Notes: generated by a model not told the origin, from the letters alone. Numbered from the stretch's first letter, positions 9,032 through 18,072 are shown. The stretch: DNA of 64,000 nt from SOJA01 sp964598485 (GCA_964598485.1 CAZRCD010000003.1:186001-250000), one strand, 5' to 3'. Program-made: numbers and translations.

Positions 9032-9679
9032 CTAGGCCACTTCGAATTTTTCGCCTTCCCGCAATATTATTGCCTTGACGTTTGATTCAGCTTCCACCTT
9101 CTTTTTGAACTCTTCTGGATCAGTGTTCCAACGGTGCATGGGTATCACAACTTTAGGGTTAATTGCTATGGCAGCTTCAGCAGCCTCAGGGTTGTCCATA
9201 GTGTACGTGCCTCCGCTCGGAAGCAAAGCCACATCCACGGGTCCAAGCTGTCGCATTTCAGGAATATAATCCGTGTCTCCAGCATGATAGATTGTCTTGC
9301 CCTCAGCCGTTATCAAGTAGCCAACCCCATAGCCCTTAGGATGGTAAGGATTGCCAGGAGACCTAAAACGCTTATAATTGTAGGCTTCGACAGCCCTGAC
9401 TCGTATGTTATCGACTGTTGTCTCTTCTCCAGGTCTAAGTGTTTTAACGTTTCCACCAATTTTTGAAACACAATCTTCAGGAGCAATTATCAAGGTGTCC
9501 GGCTTACGAACCTTTTTGATCTTAGACGGGTCACAGTGGTCAGTATGTGAATGCGTCACCAGTATCAAGTCTGCCTTTTCAGAGGCTTCGCCATATTTCT
9601 CTAGGTCAACGTAGATGATTTTTCCTTCAGTTTTAATTTGGAAGGCGGCATGAGCTAGCCATTTTATTGAAACAGTCAT
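9032..9679 (-). CDS. Metallo-beta-lactamase-fold hydrolase, UPF0173/UlaG-like
   Basis: From the ATG at 9679 (after GGTGGTTTGGA) this is a 215-residue single-domain MBL protein with ILVTHSHTDHCD, a central HAGDTDYIPEM and the late VIPMHRWN histidine. The fold hydrolyses esters, amides or phosphodiesters with two metals; the substrate is unknown. Position directly ahead of hutI suggests a role linked to histidine or amide turnover (inference). The longer open frame to 10081 is rejected because it would overlap the acetyltransferase gene on the other strand and those extra residues are unlike any MBL protein. Confidence 0.85.
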   Translation of the reverse strand: MTVSIKWLAHAAFQIKTEGKIIYVDLEKYGEASEKADLILVTHSHTDHCDPSKIKKVRKPDTLIIAPEDCVSKIGGNVKTLRPGEETTVDNIRVRAVEAYNYKRFRSPGNPYHPKGYGVGYLITAEGKTIYHAGDTDYIPEMRQLGPVDVALLPSGGTYTMDNPEAAEAAIAINPKVVIPMHRWNTDPEEFKKKVEAESNVKAIILREGEKFEVA

Positions 9680-9799
9680 TCCAAACCACCTTTCTCTATA
9701 TTCAATTGGTGTACTTGTCTTAAAAGATTCGCTATTACTGCATTCTGCAATCAACGAAACTCTTAAAACAAAACATACAATTCTACACTGGGAATTTGA

Positions 9800-10363
9800 T
9801 TGAACCAAAATGTCATATGGAATGTTAGAATCATCGAACTCGTCAAGCAGAAACTGACTTTTTCGAAGCTGGAGTTCATGTACATTACTGAAGAGCATTA
9901 TGCTGTAGCTGTTTTTCGCAAAAAAGACGGATGGGAAATCAAGTTGGTTCTGGAAGCGTTGCCGAAGCCGATAGAGAAACGGTTTGAAGGTGGGCTTTTC
10001 CAAGATTTTGTTGATGAACCGCGTGTTTTTGCCGCTGAATTGGAAGACAAACAAGTGGGAGTGATGGAACTGGGCTTTCAAGAGTGGAACAACAGAATGC
10101 GCATCTGGGAGCTTTTGGTCAAAGAAGGTTTTCGTCGCAAAGGAATAGGCACGCTTCTTGTGGATTACGCTGTGAGACTTTCAAAAAGGAGAGGGGCAAG
10201 AATGTTAGTCGTGGAAACGCAGAGTTGTAATGTTCCAGCAGTCAACTTCTATCTGAAACATGGATTTGAAATAGTTGGTTTTGATGTTGCTGCTTACTCT
10301 AACGAAGACATAGAAAGAAGAGAAGTTCGCCTAGAATTCGGACTGAAACTCAAAATTAACTAG
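9800..10363 (+). CDS. GNAT-family N-acetyltransferase
   Basis: A 187-residue acyl-CoA-dependent acetyltransferase. The coenzyme-A binding motif is LLVKEGFRRKGIGTLLVDYA near residue 115, followed by LVVETQSCNVPAVNFYLKHGF, the usual motif B. The start is TTG at 9800; no ATG lies upstream in frame, and the first 60 residues have the strand pattern of a GNAT N-terminus. The stop abuts the stop of the convergent phosphatase gene with no spacer. Acceptor unknown. Confidence 0.85.
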   Translation: MNQNVIWNVRIIELVKQKLTFSKLEFMYITEEHYAVAVFRKKDGWEIKLVLEALPKPIEKRFEGGLFQDFVDEPRVFAAELEDKQVGVMELGFQEWNNRMRIWELLVKEGFRRKGIGTLLVDYAVRLSKRRGARMLVVETQSCNVPAVNFYLKHGFEIVGFDVAAYSNEDIERREVRLEFGLKLKIN

Positions 10364-10948
10364 CTACTCATTGGAAATTTTCACGATATAATCAAAATAT
10401 TTGTCGTAGGGATTTTCTAGCTTCATCATTTGTTTTATAGTTAGATTTTCAAAATATCTTCTAAAAGGTCTCATTGAATTTCCATGAGCAGAGATTACAA
10501 CGTTTACTCTTTCCTTTTTAATGAGGATAATTAAATCGTTTATAAAAGATAGAACCCTTTTTTCGACCATTTTTATTGATTCTCCTCCAGGAGGAGGGAC
10601 ATTGTAGGACCTATGCCAAATATCGAACTGCCTTTTGCCATATTTTTGGATTACAGTTTTGTGAAACTTCCTCTGAAGATTTCCATAAGATCTTTCTATC
10701 ATTCTATCATTAACGATAACTTTCTTGCATTCAGGATGATATTTTAGAACTGTTTTCAGAGTATCCGATGAACGAGAAAGGCTTGTTTTAAATGCTATTT
10801 GAAAAGTCTTTTTCCTTAATTTCTCAGCTATCACATTTGATTGTTTAATTCCTTTAGATGTTAATCTCGAATTTACCCATCCAGTAAATCTTTTGCTTTT
10901 ATTATAATAGGTTTCACCATGTCTGAAGATGTAAATATGGAATTCCAT
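10364..10948 (-). CDS. Histidine phosphatase (phosphoglycerate mutase-like)
   Basis: The catalytic FRHGETYYNKSKRFTGW lies at the N-terminus, with GWVNSRLTSKG, TSLSRSSDTLK, PPPGGESIKMVEKRV and the second histidine in ISAHGNSMRP, the layout of the dPGM/PhoE histidine phosphatase superfamily. 194 residues from the ATG at 10948. That ATG shares its A with the TAA stop of the upstream gene (TAATG), implying coupled translation. It could be a true cofactor-dependent phosphoglycerate mutase or a general phosphatase; sequence alone does not decide. Confidence 0.85.
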   Translation of the reverse strand: MEFHIYIFRHGETYYNKSKRFTGWVNSRLTSKGIKQSNVIAEKLRKKTFQIAFKTSLSRSSDTLKTVLKYHPECKKVIVNDRMIERSYGNLQRKFHKTVIQKYGKRQFDIWHRSYNVPPPGGESIKMVEKRVLSFINDLIILIKKERVNVVISAHGNSMRPFRRYFENLTIKQMMKLENPYDKYFDYIVKISNE

Positions 10949-11382
10949 TAGGCATTCACGCTTATATACCACCAATAATCTCTTGCGAAGTTAAGCTGTT
11001 CTTTATTCAAATATGTAAATGGTCTCCTTCTCCTAACTCTACGAATTGCAACATCTGCTTCCATACCAGCATATTTAATGAGATAGCATATAGATATCAA
11101 GGGTGCTCTCCCTCTTCCAACTCTGCAATGAGCAAAAACCTTTCTATCATCCAGACAATACTGATTGATACGATCTACTATAAGATCCACTAACCCTAAG
11201 TCTGGAGATTTTTCTTCAGGTAAACTAGTTAAGTCTACAACTGTGAATTCTTTAGGTACTTCTGTGTTGCCTCCAATTGCTAAACTTCTGGTGACAAAAT
11301 CTATATCTGGTTTTCTGAGCAATCTCCTTAATCTGTTTCCTACGTATCCAAACACTAGATCCCAGATGTCGAATCTTTCCAT
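10948..11382 (-). CDS. Dual-specificity/tyrosine-type protein phosphatase
   Basis: A 144-residue cysteine phosphatase with the P-loop VFAHCRVGRGRAP (HCx5R, with alanine in place of the usual S/T after R), an upstream TVVDLTSLPEE as general-acid region, and an N-terminal IAGG-like IGGNTEVPKEF. Likely removes phosphate from Tyr/Ser/Thr or a small substrate. It forms a two-gene operon with the histidine phosphatase through a one-base overlap, so two mechanistically different phosphatases are made together. Confidence 0.8.
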   Translation of the reverse strand: MERFDIWDLVFGYVGNRLRRLLRKPDIDFVTRSLAIGGNTEVPKEFTVVDLTSLPEEKSPDLGLVDLIVDRINQYCLDDRKVFAHCRVGRGRAPLISICYLIKYAGMEADVAIRRVRRRRPFTYLNKEQLNFARDYWWYISVNA

Positions 11383-11436
11383 AGACGATGCAACTCATGT
11401 AATTGAAAGGGAAATTTAGATACAAATATCTGCATT

Positions 11437-12363
11437 CTAACTATTACTTTCGCCTCTGCCTTTTTCTATGGCGTGTTGCACAGCTATTTCTAACACGCGA
11501 TCTTCAGTCAAGTTGTCAATTTTTAGGTAGTATGCAGCTACGTCAATCAACGCCTTTAACGGAGCCATACCGCAGAATTCTGAGCCGATTATTGGCACGT
11601 TGTAGCGGGCAGCCTCCACCTTGAGCATTTCAAAGACACGGTAAAGCGGAGTCTTCTCAAAATTGCTTATGCTCATACCAATCTGCGTAACGTTTTTCTC
11701 TGGAATAAAGGCAGCCATAGCCTTAACATTTGAAAAACCACCCTTCTTTGAGTGCAAAGCCTTAGCAATCTTTTTTGCAACCTTCAAATCAGCCGTACCC
11801 AAATTAACATTAAAGCCAGCCATAATCTTACGAGCACCAGTTATCGTTGCACCAGCCGTAGGATGAGGCTTAGCTGGACCAAAATCTGGTTTACGCTCAG
11901 GCTTAACAATCATCTCAGCCAATTCTTCATACTCGCCTTTACGTATCCAGTCCAAATCTCTACGCTCAGGTTTTGTTGCTGCTTCACCATAAAGATAAAC
12001 TGGCACACTGCATTTCTCAGCTAGGGTTTCTCCAAACTTCTTTGCAAGTTCAATGCAGTCATCTATTGCAACATTTTTTATTGGTATGAAGGGAACAACG
12101 TCAACAGCGCCTACGCGTGGATGCTGACCCTTATGTTTTCGCATGTCAATAAGTTCTACAGCTTTAAACGCAGAGTTCAACACAGCCTCAAGCACCGATT
12201 TTTTATTGCCGACAAAAGAAACAACAAGCCTATTGTAATAGTCGTCAAAAGTGTAGTCAAGCAGAAAAGCGTTTTCGGTTCTCTTGATCTTGTCAAGGAT
12301 TAACTCAACAACTTTCTGGTCTGATGTGCTAAAGTTAGGTATGCATTCTATTATCACTTTCAA
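11437..12363 (-). CDS. ftcD: Glutamate formiminotransferase
   Basis: Transfers the formimino group of N-formiminoglutamate, the product of HutI, to a tetrahydrofolate-type carrier. Family marks are IECIPNFSTSDQKVVE, DYTFDDYYNRLVVSFVG, HKGQHPRVGAVDVVPFIP with the catalytic-region histidines, and VNLGTADLKVAKKIAKAL. At 308 residues it is the transferase alone, without a cyclodeaminase domain. TTG start at 12363, six bases after a strong GGGAGGGC ribosome site. Functionally part of the hut pathway but separated from hutI/hutU by four genes. Whether the carrier is H4folate or a pterin such as H4MPT is unknown. Confidence 0.92.
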   Translation of the reverse strand: MKVIIECIPNFSTSDQKVVELILDKIKRTENAFLLDYTFDDYYNRLVVSFVGNKKSVLEAVLNSAFKAVELIDMRKHKGQHPRVGAVDVVPFIPIKNVAIDDCIELAKKFGETLAEKCSVPVYLYGEAATKPERRDLDWIRKGEYEELAEMIVKPERKPDFGPAKPHPTAGATITGARKIMAGFNVNLGTADLKVAKKIAKALHSKKGGFSNVKAMAAFIPEKNVTQIGMSISNFEKTPLYRVFEMLKVEAARYNVPIIGSEFCGMAPLKALIDVAAYYLKIDNLTEDRVLEIAVQHAIEKGRGESNS

Positions 12364-12769
12364 TCTCGGCCCTCCCTAGATGTCTCTTTGGGCGTTTATT
12401 TAAAATAAATGTGTCGCAGATGAGTTTATCAAATCTGAAGAAGCAGCGACATATTGTTGGGGTAGAATTCAAGAATCATCAAGAACTCTAAGGGTGGCGT
12501 AGTTCGATCAATTCTTTGCGAAAGACTGAAGAAAACGGAAAAGGCAACATTTTCAGCGTGCGCGGCATAATGGGGTTCGGGTCTCATCTCACTAGCAACT
12601 ATGTATATATTGTTCAAAGCGACGAGAAGCCTCCACCGCACAAGTCCCCTTTTTTCCATTTCCCAACAGTCTTGTGGCAAACATCTTATAACCAGCAGGG
12701 CAGCCGTGGCAAGAGTTAAATTATTTTGCACTTCTATGAAATTCAACGAGACTGTTCTGGTGAGGGAAG
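12364..12769. other. 406-base gap with no supported gene
   Basis: Holds the minus-strand promoter of ftcD (TATTTTAAATAAAC stretch near 12393-12406) and the plus-strand promoter of the phosphoribosyltransferase gene (GTTAAATTATTTT near 12715-12727, about 50 bases before its TTG). The middle, about 12430-12700, has open frames on both strands but none with a ribosome site, domain or plausible residue use. I tested it by eye for SRP RNA, RNase P RNA and C/D-box signatures and saw none. Confidence 0.5.
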
Positions 12770-13372
12770 TTGAGTTCAGAAACCCAGTTTGAAATTCCGA
12801 CATGGGATCAAATATATGAAATGCTTTTGAATTTGGCTGAAAGAATCAGGAAAAACGGGTTTAAACCAGACTTGATTGTGGGTGTTTCCCGGGGAGGATG
12901 GCCGCCGGCTAGAGTTTTATCAGACTTCTTGGATAACCCTAACCTTGCGAATGTTAAAGCAGAATTTTATTTGGGAGTTGCAGAAACAAAAATGGAGCCA
13001 ATTCTGACGCAACCAGTTTCTGTGGCTGTGGCAGGTAAAAAAGTGCTTATCGTAGATGAAGTTGCTGACACTGGAAAAAGCTTGGAACTTGTGAAGAAAC
13101 ACATTGTTAAACAGGGTGGTTGTGAGGTTAAAATAGCTACAGTTTACTACAAACCTTGGAGTGTTGTCATCCCAGATTACTATGGAAAGGAGACAAACCG
13201 TTGGATAGTTTTTCCATGGGAAATAAAGGAAACAATCAGAAAAATCGTTAAGAAATGTAGGGAGAAAGGGAAATCTGTAGAAGAGGGAGTTGCAAAGCTT
13301 GTAAAGGCCGGAGTGTCTGCTGAACTTGCTAGAAGGTTCTTGAAGGAAATTGTTGAGGAAGAGAATTGCTGA
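12770..13372 (+). CDS. Phosphoribosyltransferase (PRTase type I)
   Basis: A 200-residue PRTase with LIVGVSRGGWPPARVLSDFL near residue 35 and the PRPP-binding loop KVLIVDEVADTGKSLELV near residue 88; this resembles xanthine-guanine/hypoxanthine-type salvage PRTases (Gpt/HptA-like). The base used is not readable. The C-terminal 40 residues form an extra charged helical tail. TTG start at 12770 follows GTGAGGGAAG. It overlaps the Cgi121 gene by 7 bases. Confidence 0.85.
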   Translation: MSSETQFEIPTWDQIYEMLLNLAERIRKNGFKPDLIVGVSRGGWPPARVLSDFLDNPNLANVKAEFYLGVAETKMEPILTQPVSVAVAGKKVLIVDEVADTGKSLELVKKHIVKQGGCEVKIATVYYKPWSVVIPDYYGKETNRWIVFPWEIKETIRKIVKKCREKGKSVEEGVAKLVKAGVSAELARRFLKEIVEEENC

Positions 13373-13932
13373 AACAGATTGAAGAATTCGGAAAGCATGT
13401 TACGATAGCTGGCTTTAGAAACGTCAAAATTAAGGACATCGAAGAATTTTTTAAGATGACACGAAAAGAAAAGCCTTCAAACGTGGAAATTCAATTCTTT
13501 GACGCGAAATTTGTGGCTACATGGCAACACTTATACTTTGCAGCTTTGAATGCATTAACAGCCTTCAAGAACAGAGAAAACATTTCAGAAAGTTTGGCGA
13601 TGGAATCGTTGCTTTACGCTTCTGCACAACATCAAATCCGAAAGGCAATGAAGCTTCTCGGAATTAAACCTAGTTCGTCCGAAATTGCGGTGCTAATAAT
13701 CGGAGAAAAACGAGAATCAGTGAGGTCAGCTTTGTCTTTGGTTTCAAAACATGTTAAAGCCGAACGTGATGACACAATTCTAGGATTATCAGAAGAAAAG
13801 GCAGTAGACATCCAGAAGATTTTTGTGATTTCAGATGTGGAACTGGAAACCGTTATGAAGAAAGGTGGTTTAGAGAAAGCCTTAACAGATCTTGTTATCG
13901 AGCGAATAGCGCTACTGGCAACTCAACATTAG
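13366..13932 (+). CDS. cgi121: KEOPS complex subunit Cgi121
   Basis: Cgi121 binds tRNA and the kinase Bud32 in the KEOPS complex, which completes t6A37 on tRNA. The diagnostic helix is AMESLLYASAQHQIRKAMKLLGIK near residue 80 (quoted in parts: SLLYASAQHQIRKAM), preceded by QFFDAKFVATWQHLYFAALNAL and followed by the IAVLIIGE strand. 188 residues is slightly longer than usual. TTG start overlaps the end of the PRTase gene, so translation is probably coupled. Bud32, Kae1 and Pcc1 are not in the window. Confidence 0.9.
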   Translation: MLKQIEEFGKHVTIAGFRNVKIKDIEEFFKMTRKEKPSNVEIQFFDAKFVATWQHLYFAALNALTAFKNRENISESLAMESLLYASAQHQIRKAMKLLGIKPSSSEIAVLIIGEKRESVRSALSLVSKHVKAERDDTILGLSEEKAVDIQKIFVISDVELETVMKKGGLEKALTDLVIERIALLATQH

Positions 13933-13938
13933 CGTGGC

Positions 13939-14463
13939 CTACAAAACCTTTTCCTTCATAACAGATATGATGTCGTCAGGTTTTATCACAGATATTCCGG
14001 TTAATCCGCCAACAACCTCAATCAACAAGATTTTGTCAGGCTTACTAAGATCAACCTTCCTTTCAATGTTCGCTGCAACTTGCTCGATGATATTTCGACT
14101 CGGCATTGCTGTGAAGCGTTTCTCAACTGTGACACGAAAGGTTTCGTTTCCACCTATTTTCGAGCTTAGTTCTGTGGCTACATGTTGAATTTCGTCCAAG
14201 TCTGTGTGAACAACCTTTTCAATTGGAATTATTCTAAGTGTATAACGAAATTCGTAGGGGCGTTCATGTAGAATGCTGCGAAGCTTTTCTATAACCTCGA
14301 AAGATTTGAAGGCTGTCTTTGCAGCAATCAAACCAGAAATACCGGTCTTTTCAACATTTGGGGCTGAATCACCTATCTCACCAAGTAGATACGACAATTC
14401 GGAGCAGGCATCACGCTCGTTTCCACGGGAAGTAGTGGCTAGAAGATTAAAATCTCTGAGCAT
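13939..14463 (-). CDS. THUMP-domain protein, TAN1-like
   Basis: The N-terminus FNLLATTSRGNERDACSEL is the hallmark of archaeal/eukaryotic Tan1, the THUMP partner of the enzyme that makes N4-acetylcytidine-12 in tRNA-Ser/Leu. The remaining THUMP core includes YEFRYTLRIIPIEKVV, TFRVTVEKRFTAMPSRNIIEQVA and DKILLIEVVGGLTGISVIKP. 174 residues. ATG at 14463 follows AAGGTGAAATC, with a TATA-like GGTTTATACTA about 40 bases upstream. Convergent with cgi121, six bases between stops. Confidence 0.88.
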   Translation of the reverse strand: MLRDFNLLATTSRGNERDACSELSYLLGEIGDSAPNVEKTGISGLIAAKTAFKSFEVIEKLRSILHERPYEFRYTLRIIPIEKVVHTDLDEIQHVATELSSKIGGNETFRVTVEKRFTAMPSRNIIEQVAANIERKVDLSKPDKILLIEVVGGLTGISVIKPDDIISVMKEKVL

Positions 14464-14684
14464 GATTTCACCTTGATCATCTTTTAGTAGATTTAGTATA
14501 AACCAGTTTTTGGTCAGTGCAGGTTAGTGGCTTTTTCATAGCTTATGGCTCTTACCGTCGCCTCACATCATCCCACATCTAATATTCGATTACGAGGATT
14601 TATTCATTTTGATGATTTCTAGGCAGTAGGCTTAAATTTTAGCTGTATGAGTTTTATTATTCTCGTTAACAAGAGGAAACAAGG

Positions 14685-15647
14685 TTGAGTGAAGTGCGAA
14701 AACCCGTAATTGTCGTTCACGGTGGGGCTGGAGCTTGGAATCCTGAACGCAGCCAACCTGGTTTAGAAGGTGTAAAAAAGGCTGCAAAAACTGGTTTCGA
14801 AATCTTAAAGCATGGTGGAAGTGCAGTTGACAGCGTCATGGAGGCTGTTGCCGTCATGGAAGATGCAGGTGCGTTTAACGCAGGTTACGGTTCAAGCTTG
14901 AACATAGACAAACGTGTCGAGATGGAAGCATCAATTATGGATGGAAAGACACTGCAGGCTGGAGCCGTTGGGCTTCTAGAGGATATTAAAAATCCCGTTC
15001 GTTTAGCAAAGATTGTCATGGAGAAGACGGATCACGTTTTTGTGGTAGGCGAAGGAGCAGAAAAACTGGCTGAAATGTTTAATCTTGAGAGAAGAGAGCC
15101 TACTACTGAGCTTAGGCTGAAATATTATGAAAACCAGAGAAAAGCCTTACTGGAAGGAAGAAGTCGCTTGCCAAGACTGGCTAATCTTGTTAAAAACCAT
15201 CCTGAATTGTTCACGCTAGAAACTGTTGGGGCAGTCGCCCTAGACAAAAAGAGAAACGTTGCAGCATCAACCTCCACTGGAGGCTTTCCCTTGAAGCTTC
15301 CTGGAAGAATCGGAGATTCACCATTAATTGGATGCGGAAATTACGCGGACAATCAAGCTGGAGCTTGTTCAGCCACTGGTGTTGGTGAAATAGCGATAAG
15401 GCTTGTTTTATCGAAAACTGTTTGCGATTTTATGGAAAGTGGAAAAACAGCGCAGGAGGCTGTTGAATTTGCGATAAAACTTGTTAATCGCAGGATACCT
15501 GACACGTATAATTCTATGGGGTTAATCGCTGTTGATGCATACGGAAGAATTGGAGCAGCGCACAATTCACGAAACCTCTGCTGGACTTACATTACACCTG
15601 AAACAGAAGAGCCTATAGCTCATTTAACGGCGAAAATCATTGAATAG
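14685..15647 (+). CDS. Isoaspartyl peptidase/L-asparaginase, Ntn type
   Basis: Plant-type asparaginase/isoaspartyl dipeptidase that matures by self-cleavage before a nucleophilic threonine. Seen: N-terminal VIVVHGGAGAW, FNAGYGSSLN, AGAVGLLEDIKNPVRLA, the cleavage site LETVGAVALD (Thr as new N-terminus, residue about 180), TSTGGFPLKLPGRIGDSPLIG and CSATGVGE. 320 residues, full length. TTG start at 14685 follows AAGAGGAAACAAGG. A TATA-like CTTAAATTTT lies about 50 bases upstream. Stands alone. Confidence 0.93.
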   Translation: MSEVRKPVIVVHGGAGAWNPERSQPGLEGVKKAAKTGFEILKHGGSAVDSVMEAVAVMEDAGAFNAGYGSSLNIDKRVEMEASIMDGKTLQAGAVGLLEDIKNPVRLAKIVMEKTDHVFVVGEGAEKLAEMFNLERREPTTELRLKYYENQRKALLEGRSRLPRLANLVKNHPELFTLETVGAVALDKKRNVAASTSTGGFPLKLPGRIGDSPLIGCGNYADNQAGACSATGVGEIAIRLVLSKTVCDFMESGKTAQEAVEFAIKLVNRRIPDTYNSMGLIAVDAYGRIGAAHNSRNLCWTYITPETEEPIAHLTAKIIE

Positions 15648-15780
15648 GTTGTGGAAAAGCATGATTGGGGAAAAGAAAGATTCGAAAGAAAAGGAATGGT
15701 GAAATCCTATAGTAAACGCAAGCATTTTTGTTTTAATCTAAAAGTTCTTAGCGTCTTTTTATGTTGATTTTTGAGGCTTA

Positions 15781-15790
15781 TATTTATAAA
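15781..15790 (+). promoter_or_regulatory. TATA-like element of the ABCE1 gene
   Basis: TATTTATAAA centred about 42 bases before the ATG at 15827. It lies inside the longest open frame (which could begin at 15761), so it favours the ATG at 15827 as the real start. Confidence 0.5.
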
Positions 15791-15826
15791 CTTACAAGTT
15801 ATGACCATTTCGTTGCTGGATTAGCC

Positions 15827-17614
15827 ATGACTAGGGTAGCGGTGTTAGACGCTGACAAGTGCAAACCGAAACGTTGCAATAGACTTTGCTATCGCTTTTG
15901 CCCAATGGTACGAAGCCACAAAGAAGCAATAAAATTTGAACACGGCAAAGCAGTTATCATAGAAAACCTCTGTTCAGGATGTGGAATCTGCATAAAAAAG
16001 TGTCCCTTCAAAGCCATTTCAATAGTTAACCTTCCAGACGAGTTAGAAACCGAATGCAGCCACCGTTTCGGACAAAACGCCTTCAAACTTTACAGACTTC
16101 CAGTGCCTTCGCCCGGCGTCGTTTTAGGTTTACTTGGACAAAACGGAATAGGTAAATCAACAACACTCAAAATACTTTCCGGCGAGGTCAAGTTAAACCT
16201 TGGAAACTATGAAAATCCATCTGACTGGGACGAGATAATCCGGCATTTCAGAGGCTCAACACTTCAAGATTACTTCCAAAAGATGAGTGAAGGCGAACTT
16301 AAGGTTTCCCACAAACCCCAGTATGTTGATAAAATTCCGAAAGCCATCTCCGGAAAAGTTGGAGAACTCCTAGAAAAAGTTGATGAACGAGGAAACCTTG
16401 ATGAAATTGCGGGTCAACTTGAACTTAAACAGGTTTGGAACCGCCCCCTTGAGGTTTTGAGTGGAGGAGAACTGCAACGTGTGGCAGTGGCGGCAACCAT
16501 ATGCCGCGAAGCCGACGTGTACCTTCTCGATGAACCTTCGAGCTTTCTAGATGTAAAACAGAGACTTGAGGTTGCCAGAACCATAAGAAGCCTAAAAAAA
16601 GATGGGAAAACGGTGATTGTAGCTGAGCACGACTTGGCTATAATAGATTACTTGTCGGATCAAATATGCATCTTTTATGGAGAACCAGGGGTTTACGGCA
16701 TTGTATCTCATGTCCACGGCGTTAGAACAGGCATAAACATTTACTTGCAAGGTTATATTCGAGACGAGAACGTTAGATTTAGAAAAGAAGCCATAATGTT
16801 CCATGAAAAGCCGCCCACAGTAAGTTTTGTGGTTGGCGAAACATTGCTGAAATGGACGCAAACGAAGAAAACATTCAAAGGGTTTAAACTTGTTGCGCGT
16901 TCTGGGGAGATAAAAAGGGGAGAGATCATTGGAATTCTGGGGCCTAATGGCATAGGTAAAACAACTTTTGTGAAGATTTTGGCTGGAATTGAAAAGGCTG
17001 ATGATGAAAAAAAGTTTGGCGAGTTGGAAGTAAGCTATAAACCGCAATACATTTCAGCGGAATATGAGGGAACAGTCCAAGAACTCTTAAAGAGCATCGC
17101 CAAAGAAAATTTCATTTCAAGCTGGTACAAGACCGAAGTCCTCAAACCTTTAGGCATAAACACACTTTTGGATAGAAAAATAGCGGAACTGAGCGGGGGA
17201 GAACTTCAAAAAGTTACGATCGCAGCATGCCTATCGCGAAAGGCTGAACTTTATCTGCTTGATGAACCAAGCGCTTACTTAGATGTGGAAGAAAGATTGA
17301 ACATGGCGCGAGCTATTCGCAGAGTTGTTGAAACACATAACGTTACAGCCTTTGTCGTTGAACACGATGTCGTTACACAAGATTTCATAGCTGATCGCTT
17401 GATGGTTTTCACTGGAAAACCTGGAGTTGAGGGGGTAGCGAAACCCCTAACTAGCCTAAGGGACGGAATGAACATATTTCTGAAAGAAATGGAAGTTACT
17501 TTCCGAAGAGACCCGACTACGAAGAGACCTAGGGTTAATAAGGAAGGTTCGAAGCTTGATAAGTTTCAAAAAGAGATTGGAGAACACTATTACGTACGTT
17601 CATTAAAGAGCTAG
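15827..17614 (+). CDS. Ribosome recycling ATPase ABCE1/RLI
   Basis: Splits ribosomes after termination with aRF1/Pelota and binds the small subunit. The N-terminus has the two iron-sulfur clusters (CKPKRCNRLCYRFCP and CSGCGICIKKCPFKAI). Two ABC domains follow: Walker A GQNGIGKST, signature LSGGELQRVAVA, Walker B VYLLDEPSSFLDV; and GPNGIGKTT, LSGGELQKVTIA, LYLLDEPSAYLDV, with the hinge between. From ATG 15827 it has 595 residues, the normal length, beginning MTRVAVLDADKCKPK; the TATA element at 15781 excludes the longer start. Confidence 0.97.
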   Translation: MTRVAVLDADKCKPKRCNRLCYRFCPMVRSHKEAIKFEHGKAVIIENLCSGCGICIKKCPFKAISIVNLPDELETECSHRFGQNAFKLYRLPVPSPGVVLGLLGQNGIGKSTTLKILSGEVKLNLGNYENPSDWDEIIRHFRGSTLQDYFQKMSEGELKVSHKPQYVDKIPKAISGKVGELLEKVDERGNLDEIAGQLELKQVWNRPLEVLSGGELQRVAVAATICREADVYLLDEPSSFLDVKQRLEVARTIRSLKKDGKTVIVAEHDLAIIDYLSDQICIFYGEPGVYGIVSHVHGVRTGINIYLQGYIRDENVRFRKEAIMFHEKPPTVSFVVGETLLKWTQTKKTFKGFKLVARSGEIKRGEIIGILGPNGIGKTTFVKILAGIEKADDEKKFGELEVSYKPQYISAEYEGTVQELLKSIAKENFISSWYKTEVLKPLGINTLLDRKIAELSGGELQKVTIAACLSRKAELYLLDEPSAYLDVEERLNMARAIRRVVETHNVTAFVVEHDVVTQDFIADRLMVFTGKPGVEGVAKPLTSLRDGMNIFLKEMEVTFRRDPTTKRPRVNKEGSKLDKFQKEIGEHYYVRSLKS

Positions 17615-17649
17615 CACGTAATGAAAAGTTCGGTTAGAGGGAAGTAGAG

Positions 17650-18072
17650 ATGAGCGAAGTAGGGAAAACGGAGAAAAAACTTTTGGATGCCGCTCTGAAG
17701 GCTATGGATAACGCTCACGTGCTTTGGGGTTGTAAGGTAGGATCCGCTGTTCTTGCAGAAGACGGCGAAATCTATGGCGGCTGCAATGTTGAAAGTTGGG
17801 TTTCTGGACTTGGCATTTGCGCTGAAAGATGCGCAATCAACCACGCTGTTTTGCATGGCAGCCGAAAAATCAATGAAGTAGCCATAGTCGTGAATGCAGG
17901 CAGTCAGTGTGAGCCTAGACCGTGCGGAGCGTGCCTGCAGTACATTTATGATTTTGCGAAAAACCCCAAAATTGAAATTGTTATGGCAAAAGCGGAAAAT
18001 GGCAGAATTTTGTTTAAAACGGTTAAAGTAAAGACTCTCAGAGAGTTGCTGCCCTATCCTTTTAGGAAATGA
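17650..18072 (+). CDS. cdd: Cytidine deaminase
   Basis: Salvage enzyme converting cytidine/deoxycytidine to uridine/deoxyuridine. The zinc site is complete: CAERCAINHAV (Cys ligand and catalytic Glu; the tetrameric CDA pattern) and PRPCGACLQYIYDF (two Cys ligands). YGGCNVESW provides substrate contacts. 140 residues, standard for tetrameric CDAs. ATG at 17650 follows AGAGGGAAGTAGAG. It lies 35 bases after the ABCE1 stop and may be read through from it. Confidence 0.95.
   Translation: MSEVGKTEKKLLDAALKAMDNAHVLWGCKVGSAVLAEDGEIYGGCNVESWVSGLGICAERCAINHAVLHGSRKINEVAIVVNAGSQCEPRPCGACLQYIYDFAKNPKIEIVMAKAENGRILFKTVKVKTLRELLPYPFRK

Noticed and set aside
9680..10081. Extended start of the metallo-hydrolase gene
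   Set aside because: The extra residues would run antisense through the acetyltransferase gene and match no MBL protein.
12429..12803. Open frame of 124 codons on the minus strand
   Set aside because: It overlaps the promoter and start of the phosphoribosyltransferase gene, has no ribosome site and has no protein-like domain.
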